A stretch of 64,000 bases of DNA from Hemicordylus capensis (taxonomy: Eukaryota > Chordata > Lepidosauria > Squamata > Cordylidae): NCBI RefSeq assembly GCF_027244095.1, contig NC_069662.1, forward strand, positions 57,560,001 through 57,624,000, written 5' to 3'. Below, piece after piece: positions 22,028 through 32,897 of this stretch. How positions within the stretch are numbered: the first letter of the stretch is position 1; every line of letters starts with the position of its first letter. Under the pieces are notes generated by a model that made no database searches, had not been told where the DNA came from, and saw only the letters and a program-made list of their open reading frames with translations. Position numbers and translations under genes: made by a program.

Positions 22028-22786
22028 GATAAGGCAGCTGGGCAATGGAGAAGAGGTAGAGACCACTGTCTGCATCAGGAGTGGAGCCAGGATAAATGGG
22101 AGGACACACAAAAGGAGGGTGACAGAGTGTAGAGGAGCTGGTGGGAGGCGGTGGTAGCAGGCAGATGAGACTACACCTGCAGAGGGGCAGGGTGCCTACA
22201 CTTGCCACCCTATGGTATAAGTGCCACCTGAGGCTGTCACCTCACCTTGCCTCAAGGGGGAGCCATCCCATCGGGATTAAGAATGCCTTAGCCCACAATT
22301 TGCTGCCCTTGGCCATCACCATGCATTTCTGGATGGCAAGTCGCCTCTAGGGATGTGCGGTTCGGTTCGGATCTGAACTGGTTCGTTCTGAACCGGTTCA
22401 GATTCGGCGGTTCGATCCCGGACCAAATCGGGCCCTTTTGAGACCGATCCGGACCGAATCCAAGCCGGTTCGGATCTGAGCCGGTTCGGATTTTCCGAAC
22501 CGGTTCGGGAGTGCCAGAGGCTTCTATGGACTGTTTTCAGTGTCTCTGTGAAGTTTGGTGTGTGTCCTCCATTTTGTGGCTCATTCCTGAAACTTTTGCT
22601 CCTGGCATCCATTTTGTGATGCTATTTTCAGGCATTGTATTGGCTGCGCTGTTGATCCTTTGATTGGCCAGAATGAGTCCTTTGGTCTGGTAGGCTGCTT
22701 GGCTGTTGCACTGTTGAGAGCTGGCACCCTGTTGGCTGTGGGGGGAGTGCAAAGGTGGGGGCTTCCAAAGGAGGGAATTTCAAACC

Positions 22787-22794
22787 TATATAAA
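22787..22794 (+). promoter_or_regulatory. TATA box of the hAT element
   Basis: TATATAAA, followed by AGCCTCTTGCC and a pyrimidine-rich start region about 30 bases downstream. It lies 3.3 kb ahead of the transposase start, which fits transcription through a spliced leader. Inference from sequence only. Confidence 0.45.
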
Positions 22795-23361
22795 CCCAAG
22801 CCTCTTGCCTAGAAACTTCTCTTGGCTGCAGTTGTGGGATCATCTCTGCGACCTTGCTCTTTTGCTGCTGGTGTCTGCTGTGAGTCCCTGACTGTGTGTC
22901 ATATTAGTGTGTGTCTGTCTCTCTGCTCTCTCTGTGTGTTGTTGTGTGCCACCTTTTGTCCATCTGCCCTCTGTGTCTGTCTCATCTGTCCAAAGTTACC
23001 TCTTTACTTTTCCCTCAACTTTTCCCAACTTTTCCTGTTGTGTTTTCTTCTGTTCTTTTCTCCCTTTACCCTTTCTCTCTCTCCCTCACTCATTCCTCCC
23101 AAAGTTTTGGCTTGCCCTCCCCCCCACCCCCACCCATCTTCTGCATTGCTTTGCTGTTTTTGTGCCTTCTTGCCTGACTTTTGTTCCACTGACTTTCATT
23201 CAATTTGATTGTTTATTGCTTCTGTGTAAATTTATATATTTGCTGCTTTTGGTTTTTAATTAATAACTTCTGCCATTGTTATTGCTGGCTGCTTGAGTTC
23301 TGTTTCTGAGGATTTAGTTTATATTATTGCTTCAATTGATTCCTTGGGTTCTGATTTTGAT

Positions 23362-24110
23362 TGTTAATTCGTTCCCCTCTGGCCCTGCTCCTAGCTTCCC
23401 CCCTCCCTCCCTCCCACCCAGATAAGATTGTTTCCCTCCTCGCTGGTGCTGCTGCCTGTTGAGTCTTGCATTCCTTTGGATTTTGTTGTGGAATTAGGTT
23501 CTTCTGGTTTTGGTTTTGCTCGCTGTGTGTGTCCCACCCACTCCCCAGTCCCTCCCTGGTAGTTGTTGCCCCCCCCCGAGAATTTCTGGCTGCCTTTTGT
23601 CCAAGGTTTCCTTTTTTTAACTTTGCATATAGATTGTTTTGATTCAAATTTGATTGTTCCCCTCTGTGTGTGGTCCTGCTCCTAGCTTCCCTCCTGCCTC
23701 CCCTCCAGAAACCCACTCCCCCCACCGCCACCTCCTCCACTCCTGCCCTGTCCCCTCCCACCCAGACTGAGTGTTCCCCATCCCCCCTGCTGCTGCTGCC
23801 TGTTGAGTCCTGTCTTCCTTTGGATTTTGTTGTGAAATTAGCTTCTTTTGGTTCTGGTTTTGCTGTGTGTGTCCCGCTCCCTTCCTCCCTGCTGGTTGTT
23901 GTTGGTTCCTCCCCCCCCCCCGACTTTCTGCCCAGTTTGGTCCCAGGTTTTCTTTTTTGGACTTTTTTTCATATTGATTGGTTTGGTTTGATTCATTGAT
24001 TGTTCCCCTCTGTGTGGTCCTGCTCCTAGCTTCCCTACTCCCTCCCCTCCAGAAACCCACTCCCCCCACTGCCACCTCCTCCACTCCTGCCCTGCCCCTC
24101 CCACCCAGAT
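23362..24110 (+). repeat. Long tandem repeat, about 2.3 copies, in the hAT leader
   Basis: The block GTTCCCCTCTG...CCTGCTCCTAGCTTCC ... GCTGCTGCCTGTTGAGTC ... TTTGGATTTTGTTG starts near 23,370, 23,655 and 24,000. The period is about 290-350 bp and the copies are clearly diverged. The strand is strongly pyrimidine-rich. Confidence 0.75.
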
Positions 24111-24153
24111 ACTGCCCCCTTGACAGACACTAATCCCCCCAAAACACACCCTG

Positions 24154-24417
24154 CCCTCTGGTCTCTCCCCCTCTTGCCCCCCCGACTCCCTGCTACATAC
24201 CCCAGACCCTCTGAAACACACCCCACCCACCAAACACCCTCTGGTCTCTCCCCCTCTTGCCCCCCGACTCCCTGCTACATACCCCAGACCCCCTGAAACA
24301 CACCCCACCCACCAAACACCCTCTGGTCTCTCCCCCTCTTGTCCCCCTGACTCCCTGCTACATACCCCAGACCCCCTGAAACACACCCCACCCCCCAAAC
24401 ACCCTCTGGTCTCTCCT
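24154..24417 (+). repeat. Tandem repeat, 82-83 bp unit, about 3.2 copies
   Basis: Units start with CCCTCTGGTCTCTCC at 24,154, 24,237, 24,319 and 24,402. Each contains GACTCCCTGCTACATACCCC. The first three copies are almost identical. Confidence 0.9.
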
Positions 24418-25097
24418 CTTGGGACCGCTGCTGCTGTTGTCCTCCCACACCCGAATCCCCCCTCCCTGCTGCTACATTACAGCTCCCCGGGCTCCTCCTC
24501 CTCTCTTCTTCCTCTCTCTCTCTCTTTCTCTCTAATCATCTCTTCACTTCTTCTTCCTCCCACAGCTGCAGCCACACAGTAGCCTACCTCCAACCTCACC
24601 TGGAGGTCCCCGCCATCGGTTTTTTTTCTTTTGAAAGTTGTTCATTTCATTTGTCTCTGCTTGGGGGTGAGTTGAGCGACACAAATAGTGTTGTCTGTCT
24701 CCTCACTTCTGCCCCTCCATCGTTGACCTACCCTGGCTGCCTGTGCCTCGTGCGGCCACCCTGTTGTGTCCCAGCCCAGGGGTGGCTGGCTGCTGGCGGC
24801 GCATCCGTGACCAGCAGTGAGCGGCAGGAGAAGGACCAGAAGAAGAGGGGTTAGTGCGTGTGCAATTGTGCACCTTTTGTTGCCCCCTTTCCCTCCCTAG
24901 TTGGCGGTTTTAAATAGGGACACCCCTATTTTGAAATGCATTCGGGTGTGGGGAGGAGGGAGGGACCCTTGGAGAGGAGATGTACTGTTGTAACTTGTGT
25001 CTTCTTGCTCAATGAAGAAATTGCTGCTGTGTGCTGTGTTGCATTGCATGCATCTTGCAGTTGGTCTTTGAACAGGTGCCTTCCACAGTGTTTCATG

Positions 25098-25345
25098 GCC
25101 TCTGGGGCAGAGTGGGATCATGGGTTCCGATGCTGCCACTACATGCTGGGCCAATGCCATGCCAGAGAGTTTCCTGGCCTCTGGGTGGGGCAGAGTGGGG
25201 TCATGGGTTCCGATGCTGCCACTACATGCTGTGTGCCAATGCCATGCCAGAGAGTTTTCTGGCCTCTGGGTGGGGCAGAGTGGGGTCATGGGTTCTGCTC
25301 TGATGCTTGCTGCTACTACATGGCTGCTGTGCCAATACACATATA
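25098..25345 (+). repeat. Tandem repeat, about 80-85 bp unit, three copies
   Basis: The unit contains GGGGCAGAGTGGG(A/G)TCATGGGTTC, GATGCTGCCACTACATGCTG and CCAATGCCATGCCAGAGAG. The third copy decays toward its end. Confidence 0.85.
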
Positions 25346-26079
25346 TGATGATGATGTTCCATCCATGCTGCCATCAAGTGTTTGCTGCTGCTTGCTTGCC
25401 ATGGTGGGCAGAGTCACAGTGTGGGTGAGTCACAGTGTGGGCAGAGTCACAGTGTGATGGGCACAGTCACAGTGTGGGTTCAACTTCTGTGCAGGTGTGA
25501 CTGGGTTCTGGTTTTGGTTGTGTGCAATTTAAAGTCACTAAATAGGCTGCATTGAGGTTGATGCTCCCCCCACAGGACCATTACTTGAAAACCACCCCCC
25601 AGAACCATACCACACTGTGTGTTTCAGTTCACTAAATAAGGGTTTCCTCCTTTGATCTGCAGGTGCCCAAGCTTTGACTGCGTCCCTCCCCCCCCCGGTA
25701 GGTGCTGTGCCCTCCCCCCATCCACTCTCCCCAAAAATTAAAAAAAAAAAACTTGCCACCCACACCACAACTACTCCACCCTTTAATCCCCAATTTTTTT
25801 TTAAAAAACCTCCCAGACCCATCTCCCCAATTGGCTTGACTCCCAAATTTTAAAAGGTCACCCTCTCCCCCTCAATTCAATTGGCTTCCTCCCCATCAAA
25901 AAGTCTTCCATTCCTTTCCCCCCCAATTGGCTTACTTTTTCAAAACAGCCCGCCCCCCGCCCCATGAGCTCAAAATCAATTGTGGGTTTTTGGCCCCTTT
26001 CAACCCCCTCCAAATTATTTTTTTGCCCCTTCCTGGCCTTACTCTTAAAGTCTCCCTCCCTCCTCCCAGATAAGAAATA

Positions 26080-28843
26080 ATGTCTGAGCGCCGTGTGGCG
26101 GGCAGGGCTCGCTCTAGGTTGCCACCAGGCAGAGGACGTGGGAGAGGCCAGGAGCAGGGTGCGCCTGCGGAAACTCAGAGACGGAGAGGACGCGGGGAGC
26201 CTGAGGACACCCCGGTCATCCCCATTGGAGCATTCTTTGCCACAGCTCCGAGTTTGGTGCTCAGGATTCGTTTCCCCCCACCTACTGCCGGCAATCGTGG
26301 CACGGGCATGCTCACTCGGACTAGGGCTGTGGCAGGTCCCTCCTCGGCGGCACCAGGTGCTGCTGAGGTACCGCCAGTCATTGTGGTGGAGGAGACTGTG
26401 GAGGTGGAAGAGCAGGTAGAGGGCGGTGAGGATATAGCCAGGTTCTCCCTCCCTCTGGGGCCCCTTCCCCCTATCCTTTCGCCGCTCCGTGGGGCCCCCC
26501 CTCGTGAAGCCCAACCCTCTGGTGGGGAGCGGTCTGGCGAGGTGGTGGAGGAGAGGCCTGCCTCTCCGATGCCAGTTGAGCCGGGCCCTTCCTCTGGTGT
26601 GGAGGGCGGAAGGGGCAGGTTGGGTGGCAGCAGTGGGCAGGCAGCAGCGGCCGCTCCCCCCAGGACTGCAGCCACCCAGAGAAAAATGGCCTAGGACAGC
26701 GCCCAGGGCACAGGAGGCCAAGGGCAGTGGTGTATGGGTGCATTTTGAGGTCCCTCAAGATGCCCCATTCCACACCCGCTGTGTCCACTGCAGGATGCTT
26801 TTCAGCCGTGGAATGGACCCTGCGCACCTGAGTACGACGCCTATGTGGAGACACATAGAGCGTCACCACCCAGGTCTCAGGGGACAGGCTGGCAGTGCTA
26901 GTGCGCCTTCTGCATCTGCCACTAGGGCGGGCAGCGGCAGTGTGCCAGCCAGCAGGCAGGCTACACTGCCAGTCCAGCGGTGGACGCAGTTGTTGGGCAG
27001 CCAGCGTATTGTTCGCGTGGACCATCATCACCTCACCTGCCTCATAGGGGAGATGATTTCCACCGATGACCAGCCGTTTCAGGTGGTCGAGAACAACGGC
27101 TTCCGCCGGATTCTCCAGTACCTGGTGCCCGAATACGTCATCCCCTCAAGGACCACGTTCAGCCGGAACGTGGTCCCCTCCCTGTACCGCCAGTGCAGGG
27201 AGCTCGTGTCGGCCGAGCTGCGTGCAGCTCCGGCTGGGACAAGCATGCATTTCACGACTGACCTCTGGACCAGTGTCAGTGGGATGCACGCTGCTTTCCT
27301 GGCCCTCACTGCCCACTGGTGGGGACCAGAGAGTGAGGGGACCTCCTCGGGCGATGCTTCCGGGTCCGACGCAGCTCCCGCTGCACTACGGCACAGGAGG
27401 GCCGTCCTGCACGTGGAGACGAGGGACACGAGGCACACCGGGGAGGAGGTGGCGGCCGTACTCGAACGCCAGATAGAGGAGTGGATTGGCGGGTGTCCAC
27501 ACTTCTCCCGCGGCTTCATTGTCACCGACAATGGAGCCAACGTTACCGCCGCTGTCGAGACGTTCATGGACTGTGTGAACATACAGTGTATGGCACAGAC
27601 GTTCCATCTGACCGTCAGGGATGCCCTCGGCCTTAAGGAGCTGAAGGCATCCCAGGAGAGGGTGGGCCGCCCTGTCCCAGTTGCTGTTGCTGCCACGGCC
27701 ACGCTTGTGGATAAGTCCCGCAAGCTGGCCACCCACTTCCACTTCAGCGAGAAGTCCAGGAGACTGCTTCTGCACAAGCAGGATGACCTTGGGCTTCCTC
27801 ACCATCTCATCCCTTCGGATGTTGAGACGCGGTGGAACTCCATCTTCCTCCTGTTCCAGCGCCTGTTGGAGCAGGAGAGAGCCCTTGTCGCCCTGGCGAG
27901 GGATGAGTCCTTGGATGTCTGCGACCTCTCGAATGCAGAGTGGAAGCAGATGTCCTAGGCGGTGTCGGCACTCCAGCCCTTCCAATTTGCCACGAAGGGC
28001 TTGTGTGCCGACACCACTCCCTTGAGCCAGGCGCTGCCCACAGCTATGGGTCTGGAGAAGCTGATGGGTGAACTCCAGATTTCTCTGACCACGCCAGAGG
28101 GTCGTGCTCTGGCTGGGAGGCTGAAGTCTGGGGTTGACAGGTGGCTCATTGGGGTGCTGGGAGAGAGGGAGGAGTATGTCCTCGCTTGTCTCTGTCACCC
28201 AGCCCTCAAGGGCAATGCTGTGAGTGCCAACAAATTGCCCAGGTGGAGAGGCATCCTGGTAGAGAAGGTTAGGGAGGAGGAGAACGCTAAGGCCCGCAGA
28301 GACCAGGATGTTGGTAGTGGTGTGGGGGCAGCCACCCAACCCGCACCCAGCAGCAGCATGGGCGGCCAGCCAGCGTCAGCTTCCCCTTCCCCTTCCTCTT
28401 CCCAGTCCAGCAGCGCGGCATCCCAGGTGGCGCCATCGCAGCAGCCAGTTGCTACCGACTCGAGATCAGCCCAGTGGTTTCAGCGGTTCTGCTATGGCGC
28501 CACGCCTGGTATGCGGGAGGCTCGACCTGCCAGGCCCCCCTCCAGTGCTGAGCAATGCGTTGCGCAGTACTTGGAGGAGCCTGTGGAGGAAGACAGGGTG
28601 GACTGCGCACAGTTCTGGGCGAGCTGCCACCAAGTCTGGCCGGACCTGGCGGTGGTGGCTGTGCGCCTCCTCTCCTGCCCCCCAACCAGTTTCCAGAGCG
28701 AGCGGGTGTTTTCACGTGCCGGGGACCTGGTGACACCCTCTCGCTCCCGCTTGGACCCTGGTCTGGTGGAGCAGCTGGTCTTCCTTAAAGTGAACCTCCC
28801 CCTGTTGGGCTACCCCAAGCTGGAGTTTGAGCCGGGCGAGTGA
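26080..28843 (+). pseudogene. hAT transposase with BED finger and C-terminal dimerisation domain (ZBED-like)
   Basis: A splice acceptor (CTCCCTCCCTCCTCCCAG, ending at 26,069) lies ten bases before the ATG at 26,080. The first 205 codons are Arg/Gly/Pro-rich, then the frame hits a stop at 26,692. The coding sequence continues in the next frame from about 26,690 with a BED zinc finger (CVHCRMLFSRG ... HIERHH). The RNase-H-like core follows: D in MHFTTDLWTSVSG, D in FIVTDNGANVTAAV, and ETRWNSIFLLFQRLLEQ. A TAG at 27,956-27,958 interrupts it in frame. The rest runs to 28,843 and ends in the hAT dimerisation motif ERVFSRAGDLVTPSRSRL. It would be about 920 residues, normal for this group. One frameshift and one amber codon separate it from an open gene, so it died recently. 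Host ZBED genes derive from such elements, but the defects argue against domestication. Confidence 0.87.
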
Positions 28844-29598
28844 TTACCGTGGGTTGCCCTATGGTTGGTCACCTGCCTGGCTCGACCTCTGTGCTTATCC
28901 CTACCCTCCCCGCATCCACCTCTAGCTGAGCTGACGTGCCAGATGCTGAGCTGTGCCAGCCAGTCGCAGCGTGTAGTGTGCCCACACAGAGATGCATTGG
29001 TAGTAGTAGTTGTAGTGCTGCAACTGTCCAGACGTATACAATGCCCACGCCCACCTAAAAAGAAACCCAATGCTGACCAGCACAGGCCCTTATCTCTCCA
29101 CCTGTCAGCATTTGGGAACCTGTCGTGGGTACGGCACACACCCCAAAAGTAGCACAGCCCAAATAGTACTAGACTCAGTGGCAGCAGCGGGTATACGTTC
29201 TAATGCAGTGTAAATATTGTAAATACTTGTATGTAAATAAACATGTAAATAATTTTTTCTTTAAAACCCCATGTTAAAACCAACCCTCAAAATTATGCAG
29301 AAGGAAAAAAAAGAGGTAACAAAGGGAGAACAAAATGATTGATGAATGCTAAATGAATTAATTTTATTGAAAATGTTACCAGAAATCATGTGTGTGGGGG
29401 GCTTGGTTTACATGGAGAAAATAATTTGATGATTTTTTATAATGAAACGAATGAATTATTATCATCTTATGTTCATCTTGATTGTGGTCATTGTTGATGT
29501 TGGCTGATGACAAAAAACCAAAAACCATCAGAATAGCAATGAACTGGCTGCCAACACAACATATTGATTGATAACTATGTATGCAGGGGGGGAATTGG

Positions 29599-29638
<40 letters not shown>

Positions 29639-29713
29639 TGCAGGCTCAGTCTGTCTCTTCCTGTTGGGTGTATCAGTGTCTGTCTGTGTGAATGGATGCC
29701 TAGCACTGTCTAT
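28844..29713. other. hAT 3' untranslated region and unassigned AT-rich stretch
   Basis: A poly(A) signal AATAAA lies at 29,236-29,241, in a TGTAAATAA-rich context. From 29,260 to 29,600 nothing is recognised. (GT)n occupies 29,602-29,637. Confidence 0.5.
29602..29637 (+). repeat. (GT)n microsatellite
   Basis: About 18 uninterrupted GT units, just outside the left arm of the palindrome. Confidence 0.92.
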
Positions 29714-29887
29714 GCAAGAGGACCAATGGCCATTGTTGAGGCTTATGACACATCCTCTTTCATGACACCTCCAGGGCTCAGCTGCTCTTTGTGGGTGAGT
29801 TAGGCGAGGAGGGAGGAGGCGAGGTGGAGAGGAGTTAGAGAGATAGCGAGGAAAGAGAGTGTAGAGAGTCCGTTTCTGTTTCTGTCA

Positions 29888-29888
29888 A

Positions 29889-29943
<55 letters not shown>

Positions 29944-29945
29944 CA
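29888..29945 (+). repeat. (CTAT)n microsatellite
   Basis: About 14 units, degenerating into CCATCTATTTAT. The mirrored tract in the right arm near 50,258-50,292 is visibly shorter. Confidence 0.9.
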
Positions 29946-30859
29946 TCTATTTATCCATCTATTTATCCATCTATTTATTCATCCATTCATTTATTTATCA
30001 ATTTATTTATTTATTCAGTGTTAGTGTTAGTGTTTGTTATTTTGTTGTTTGTTGTTTGTTTGTTTGTTTGTTTGTTGTGGTTTTGGGAGGGGTCTAGCGG
30101 GGGGGAGGGACAGTCAGCTTTTAGCAAAAGGAGGGATAGTTAGTCAGGGGGGAATAGTTAGACAGGGAGGGAAATGGGGGAGAAGATGAGGAAAGACTTC
30201 TTTGCAAAGTAAGTAGGATTCCATAACAGCTTTGCCTTGCTCCCTCTCTTCCTGGCCAGGTCTGACTAGAGTCCCCCGCCCACCTGCCTGCCCGATCAGG
30301 AAGGGCACCAGCTGTGAACACGCCTATTGTGACGTGCTTGGCGGATGTCCCAATTGTAGAGGGGAATTTGAATCAACCTCCCTCATTTAGCAGAGTAATC
30401 CAGTTGGATGAGCTCAGAGTAGAGGCCTGGAGAAAGTGTTTTCAAGTGTTTTTTAAAAACAAACTGTTCTGAAACAGATTGTTCTAAAGAAGTTACAAAC
30501 TTAGATTAAAAGCCTGCAACTTGTACTTCCTTCATGGGGAGGGAGGGAAGGAAGGAGCGGAGCAGACAAAGAAGAAGGGAGTGCACCAAGCTGTGCTTTG
30601 GAACATGTTCATGACCATCTAACTAGCCTGAGACAAGTTTCCCCCGTAGCAGAGGCCTGTACAGAGCAAGCCGGGCTGCACATGGGACATCCCAAGCTGT
30701 TTGGTGTTGCTTGTCATGCACTGAAATCACGCTTGATTGTGGAAGAGGGGAGTGGACTTCAATGTTCTAATCAAAGAGCTGCATCTGAGCTGGCACAATA
30801 CAAGCCTGAGTTGCTATTCTCTAATAATGAGCCAGCCCTATTGGTATCCTAGGTATATT

Positions 30860-32640
30860 TGGGGGTACTTAAGTTTTGCCCATATATGGCAAAGCTTTTC
30901 TTGAAGATAGGCAGGGGTCAGCTTTTCCTTACGAGAACCTTTCCTAAAGTAGCAGTTGATTTCGTTTCTCATTCCACGCTCTGGCTGCTTGTTTCGAAGC
31001 CATAGATTCTCTAGTCTTTTCTAGTTTGCACAAAGGCCCTTCTTTCTAGGTACCTCCTAGCCTGGTGGCTGTTGCATGTAGATGTCTTCCTCGATTTCCC
31101 CATGAGGGAAGGCAGTCTTTACATCCATGTGTTCAACTTGCATCTTTCTGGCCGCTGCCATGCTGAGCAGTGTCCTAATTGAAGTGTCTGTCACAAGTGG
31201 TGCAAAGGTCTCATTGTAGTCCTCAGCATAGTTCTGGGAGTATCCCTTGGCTACTTGCCTCGCCTTGTAGCGCTCTGCCTCCCCTTCTGCATCCTGCTTG
31301 ACTTTCAAGACCCACTTGCATCCCGCAGTCTTTCTTCCTGCGGGGATTGACACAAGTCTTCAAGTCTCATTTTTGTGCAGGGTGTCAATTTCTTCGAATG
31401 CTGCATTTCCTCACCTTTTGTCAGCTGGCATCTTTTCTTTCTCTCGCCATGTTGTGGGTTCTTGTAGCTCTCCTCCTTTGGTCCCGAGTGAGAACCTTTT
31501 GGGTGGAGCCCCTTTGTTGGGGCTCTGGCAGTGCCTCAGTTCGGGCTCCGGCTGTGCAGCCCCTTCTGAATCTGTATCCCCTTCTGAACCTCCTTCTGCT
31601 TGTGGCACAGATTCTTTGGATTCACGGTCTGGCTCTTGCATCATGAGACTCCACCCACGTGGTTCCTCTTTCACCTGGATCTCTGGCACAAGTTCTGGTA
31701 CATCACCTCTAGTTGGCCCTTGTCTCTCATCAAATGACACCACCTTGTAGATCCTGACCTCTCCACTTGTAGGATCAAGGATTCTCTATCCCTTTGGGCC
31801 AGGCGCATATCCAGCCAACACTCCCAGTTCGCATTTGTGATTGAGTTTGGTTCTCTTGGCCTTTGGGACCTATGCAGAAGCCTTTGATCCCAACATTTTG
31901 ACATGGTTTAGAGAGGGTTTGTGCCCAAGCCCAATGGTGTCTTGTCTATTGCTTTAGCTGGCAATCTGCTTTGCAAGGACTTAGGAACACATAGGAAGCT
32001 GCCATAGACTGAGTCAGACCATAGGTCCATCTAGCTCAGTATTGTCTGCACAGACTGGCAGCGGCTTCTGCAAGGTTGGGGTCCGCCCTGGTTGCATATG
32101 AATGGGAGAATAGCACTGTAAGATCTTCCCCTTAGGGGATGGAGCCGCTCTGGGAAGAGCAGAAGGTTCCAAGTCCCCTCCCTGGCTTCTCCAAGATAGG
32201 GCTGAGAGAGATTCCTGCCTGCAACCTTGCAGAAGTCACTACCAGTCTGTGTAGACAATACTGAGCTAGATAGACCTATGGTATGACTCCGTATATGGCA
32301 GATTCCTATGTTCCTATGACATCAGAATGGATTAGCTCCAAAGGACGCTGTGACTCTGTCTGTGTCTGGCATGCAGAAAAGCTGGGTCTCACCCCTTGAT
32401 TAAGTATGCAACACTGACACCTTGTGGCAGCTTCTCTGCATGACTCCAATTTAAAGTCCTTAATAAGTCCATTTCCCCCAAGCTCATCGATCACATGGAT
32501 TTGCCTATGTTCTAGTCTTTCAGGCCATATGGTAGAACACTTCTTGAGTTTGCAAGAGGCTGCAAGCCTGGCCTGTTCAGTTACACAGTCCAATCGAAAA
32601 AGCACATCTTTACGCATATCGGCTGTCATACTGAAATCAT
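30860..32640 (-). mobile_element. Ty1/copia retrotransposon fossil, left arm
   Basis: The minus strand shows, in copia order, a pre-integrase/integrase zinc-finger stretch (ending near the motif RPLELIHSDVIG), the integrase C-terminal region, an acidic linker, and the beginning of the reverse transcriptase (GCKWVLKVKQ, RYKARQVAKGYSQ, HMDVKTAFPHGE). No LTRs are recognised. It is broken, with several breaks and both ends missing. A family A foldback repeat is inserted at 31,983-32,318 and L2 sequence abuts its start. It predates the palindrome, because the mirrored copy has the same structure. Confidence 0.8.
31983..32318. repeat. Family A foldback (inverted dimer) in the left arm
   Basis: Starts GGAACACATAGGAAGCTGCC and ends GGCAGATTCCTATGTTCCTA. 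About 80-100 bases at each end are inverted copies, ending in CAGACTGGCAGCGGC-type sequence. Single copies at 10,508 and 53,080 lack the inverted second end, so this is a rearranged dimer. Confidence 0.7.
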
Positions 32641-32897
32641 CATCTTTGGTGATGGAGTGTCGGAGGGGGTTGGGAGTGGGAGGCACTGCTTTGCAGTGGT
32701 GGCTTTGGGGGTGGGAGGCACTGCTTTGCAGATTCCACACGGGGTCCCTTGGAGACCGTTGCTCTTTCCAATCTGAACTTTCCTATGGTGTTCCTCAGGG
32801 CTCCATATTGTCTCCAAAGTACTTTAACACCTACATGAAACCGCTGGGAGAGATCCTCCAGAGATTTGGTGCAGGGTGTTATCAGTATGCTGAATGA
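32640..32897 (+). mobile_element. L2-like LINE reverse transcriptase scrap
   Basis: One frame reads GLGVGGTALQWW, then YGVPQGSILSPKYFNTYMKP and GAGCYQYAE, a hallmark RT stretch of the L2/CR1 group. Mirrored at 47,295-47,535. Confidence 0.75.

Larger units (their letters stand above)
22348..29260 (+). mobile_element. Large Ac-like hAT transposon (3' end not found)
   Basis: It opens with TAGGGATGTGCGGTTCGG and about 160 bp of repeated GGTTCGG/CCGGTTC words (a subterminal repeat zone). A promoter-like block, a leader of about 3.3 kb with tandem repeats, a spliced 5' untranslated region and a hAT transposase follow. A poly(A) signal lies at 29,236. The expected CACATCCCT 3' terminus is not seen before the palindrome edge at 29,714, so the 3' end may be lost. 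The base composition, strongly C/T-rich then GC-rich, differs sharply from the AT-rich surroundings. Confidence 0.75.

Noticed and set aside
23838-24398. 186-codon glycine-rich minus-strand frame
   Set aside because: Produced by the 82-bp tandem repeats and C-rich composition; no independent coding evidence.
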